Source: UBA2450 sp045132035 (lineage in GTDB: Bacteria; Bacillota_I; Bacilli_A; RFN20; CAG-826). Taken from it: a DNA stretch of 6,416 bases. Numbering within the stretch: the first letter of the stretch is position 1; each line of letters starts with the position of its first letter. This document shows, in pieces, positions 5,286 through 6,416 of this stretch. Both the position numbers and the translations under genes were made by a program. The stretch is taken from contig JBGURM010000094.1 of the NCBI GenBank assembly GCA_045132035.1, positions 1 through 6,416 on the forward strand. Reading direction: 5' to 3'. The notes under the pieces are model-generated. The model was given only the letters and a program-made list of their open reading frames with translations. It searched no databases and was not told where the DNA came from.

Positions 5286-6320
5286 TTAGAAACATTTTAA
5301 GTTTCTTTTCTTTTTACAGTTTTCAACATTTGCGCAGTGATAACAAACTTCGTTTTCTGTTGTTTTGTCGTTAAAGTAATCAATTATATTTTGTGTTGTA
5401 GTATCAGCGATATTTGTTAAAGCTTCTCTAGTTAAGAAAGCTTGGTGAGAAGTAATAATGACATTAGGCATAGAAATCAAGCTTCTTAATGTATCGTCAT
5501 CAAGAATATGACCTGATTTATCTTCATAGAAGAGTTCGCCTTCTTCTTCGTAAACATCTAAACAAGCGAATCCAACTTTACGGCTTTTAATTCCTTCTAG
5601 TAATGCTTCTCCATCAATTAAGCCACCTCTTGATGTATTGATGATTCCAACACCCTTTTTCATTATTCTAATAGTGTCTTTATTAATCATGTGTTTATTT
5701 TCATCAGTAAGTGGGCAGTGGAGTGAGATAAAGTCACTTCTTTCAAATAATTCGTTTAATTCAACATATTCGACGTCTAGGTTTGGATTTGGGAACTTAT
5801 CATACGCAAGGACATGCATTCCATATCCTTTACAAATGTCGATAAACACTCTACCGATTTTACCAGTTCCAATAACTCCAATGGTTTTATTGTATAAATC
5901 AACTCCAACGAGTTCATTTAGTGAGAAATTATAGTCTCTAGTTCTAATATAGGCTTTATGGATTCTTCTATTACTAGTTTGAAGCAATGCCATTGCGTGT
6001 TCTGCAACCGCATAAGGAGAATAAGCAGGAACACGGAATACATGAATCTTTCCAAAGGCTGCCTTTGTATCAACATTATTAAATCCAGCACATCTAAGAG
6101 CGATTAACTTAATATTATAGGAGTATAAGATATCAATAACTTCTTTATCGATTATATCATTAACAAAGGCGCAAACTCCGTCATATCCTTTTGCTAAGTG
6201 AGCAGTGTCTTTATTTAAATGTGATTCAAAAAATTTGAATTCGATGCCTCTTTCTTTGCCGTAATTTTCAAAGGCTGGGACATCATAACTTTTAGTATCG
6301 TAGAAGGCAATTTTAATCAT
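5286..6320 (-). CDS. ldhA: D-lactate dehydrogenase (2-hydroxyacid dehydrogenase family) with a Cys-rich tail
   Basis: The enzyme reduces pyruvate to D-lactate with NADH, recycling NAD during fermentation. The 344 residues follow E. coli LdhA closely: ALRCAGFNNVD (74-84), VPAYSPYAVAEHA (97-109), the nucleotide-binding GTGKIG (151-156) with D174 for the NAD ribose, SLHCPLT (199-205), and the catalytic triad R231 (NTSRGG), E260 (DVYEEE) and H292 (SHQAFLT). E. coli LdhA (329 aa) ends soon after the matching NE(V/L), but here a ~19-residue tail follows with C326, C329, C335 and C343 among lysines, spaced like a metal-binding or redox knuckle. ATG at 6320 has AAGGTGA (complement of 6327-6333) 6 nt upstream. 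It is the first gene of the operon with the peroxidase and the CDF transporter. The activity is well supported; the tail's role is unknown. Confidence 0.94.
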   Translation of the reverse strand: MIKIAFYDTKSYDVPAFENYGKERGIEFKFFESHLNKDTAHLAKGYDGVCAFVNDIIDKEVIDILYSYNIKLIALRCAGFNNVDTKAAFGKIHVFRVPAYSPYAVAEHAMALLQTSNRRIHKAYIRTRDYNFSLNELVGVDLYNKTIGVIGTGKIGRVFIDICKGYGMHVLAYDKFPNPNLDVEYVELNELFERSDFISLHCPLTDENKHMINKDTIRIMKKGVGIINTSRGGLIDGEALLEGIKSRKVGFACLDVYEEEGELFYEDKSGHILDDDTLRSLISMPNVIITSHQAFLTREALTNIADTTTQNIIDYFNDKTTENEVCYHCANVENCKKKRNLKCF

Positions 6321-6416
6321 ATTTCTTCACCTTGTATTATAGAATTCGACCAAAGAATTGATTGATCTACATCTATAATTCCTTTCTTTGGGAACCAAGT
6401 GAGTTATTCATTTCAC
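6321..6416 (-). promoter_or_regulatory. Upstream region of ldhA with candidate -10 box and inverted repeat
   Basis: Read on the - strand, a perfect TATAAT lies at 6341-6336, but a start 6-7 nt on would fall inside the ldhA ribosome binding site, and the matching -35 (CAATCA, 6364-6359) is poor. A second candidate is TTGGTT (6398-6393) with TATAGA (6377-6372), also weak. CCAAAGAA (complement of 6384-6391) and TTCTTTGG (complement of 6350-6357) form a perfect 8-bp inverted repeat 26 nt apart, which could be an operator pair or a leader hairpin. The window ends here, so any further upstream promoter is not visible. Confidence 0.35.

Noticed and set aside
6399..6416. GTGA...TCAC dyad at the right edge as a Rex (NADH sensor) operator for ldhA
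   Set aside because: Only the outer four bases of each half match, the spacing is about 2 nt longer than the usual Rex site, the inner positions are mismatched, and the flanking sequence is cut off by the window end.

Overview
The window looks like a piece of chromosome from an AT-rich, low-GC Gram-positive bacterium (Bacillota; perhaps an Erysipelotrichia, RF39 or Acholeplasma-like lineage, which is inference). The evidence is the A/T-ending codons in most genes, strong AGGAGG-type ribosome binding sites, a SAM riboswitch in front of metK, a long-form (two-domain) HPF, and intrinsic terminators with clear T-tracts. One gene ends on TGA inside an ATGA overlap and every Trp I checked is TGG, so the standard bacterial code applies rather than the Mycoplasma code. 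I see no mobile elements, CRISPR arrays, rRNA or tRNA genes.

Left part (1-2252), + strand, three housekeeping units. First comes the 3' end of a small TSCPD-domain protein. A SAM-I-like riboswitch with a textbook terminator/antiterminator platform (150-294) then controls metK (S-adenosylmethionine synthetase, 311-1477), so the gene making SAM is switched off by SAM. A terminator separates metK from hpf (1648-2199), which encodes the long ribosome hibernation factor and has its own promoter-like sequence and terminator.

Middle part (2253-3684), + strand. A promoter-like TATAAT box and a ~75-nt leader able to form alternative structures precede two genes I cannot assign: a soluble, helical, His-rich protein of 279 aa and, 35 nt later, a 115-aa protein with two membrane helices and a charged tail. 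The pair looks like a two-gene operon. It ends in a perfect 13-bp hairpin with T-tracts on both strands, which serves both this operon and the one converging on it.

Right part (3690-6320), - strand, three tightly packed genes read from right to left: D-lactate dehydrogenase (fermentative NADH reoxidation, with an unusual Cys-rich tail), then 16 nt later a Cys-type glutathione peroxidase, then with an ATGA overlap a cation diffusion facilitator whose metal-site residues suggest Mn(II) export. Together they look like a redox/oxidative-stress/metal-balance operon in a fermenting, probably oxygen-sensitive cell. The strongest leads are the stripped-down SAM riboswitch, the Cys-tailed D-LDH in its peroxidase/metal-transport operon, and the uncharacterised gene pair with its structured leader. 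Nothing here is clearly a wholly new defence or mobile system.
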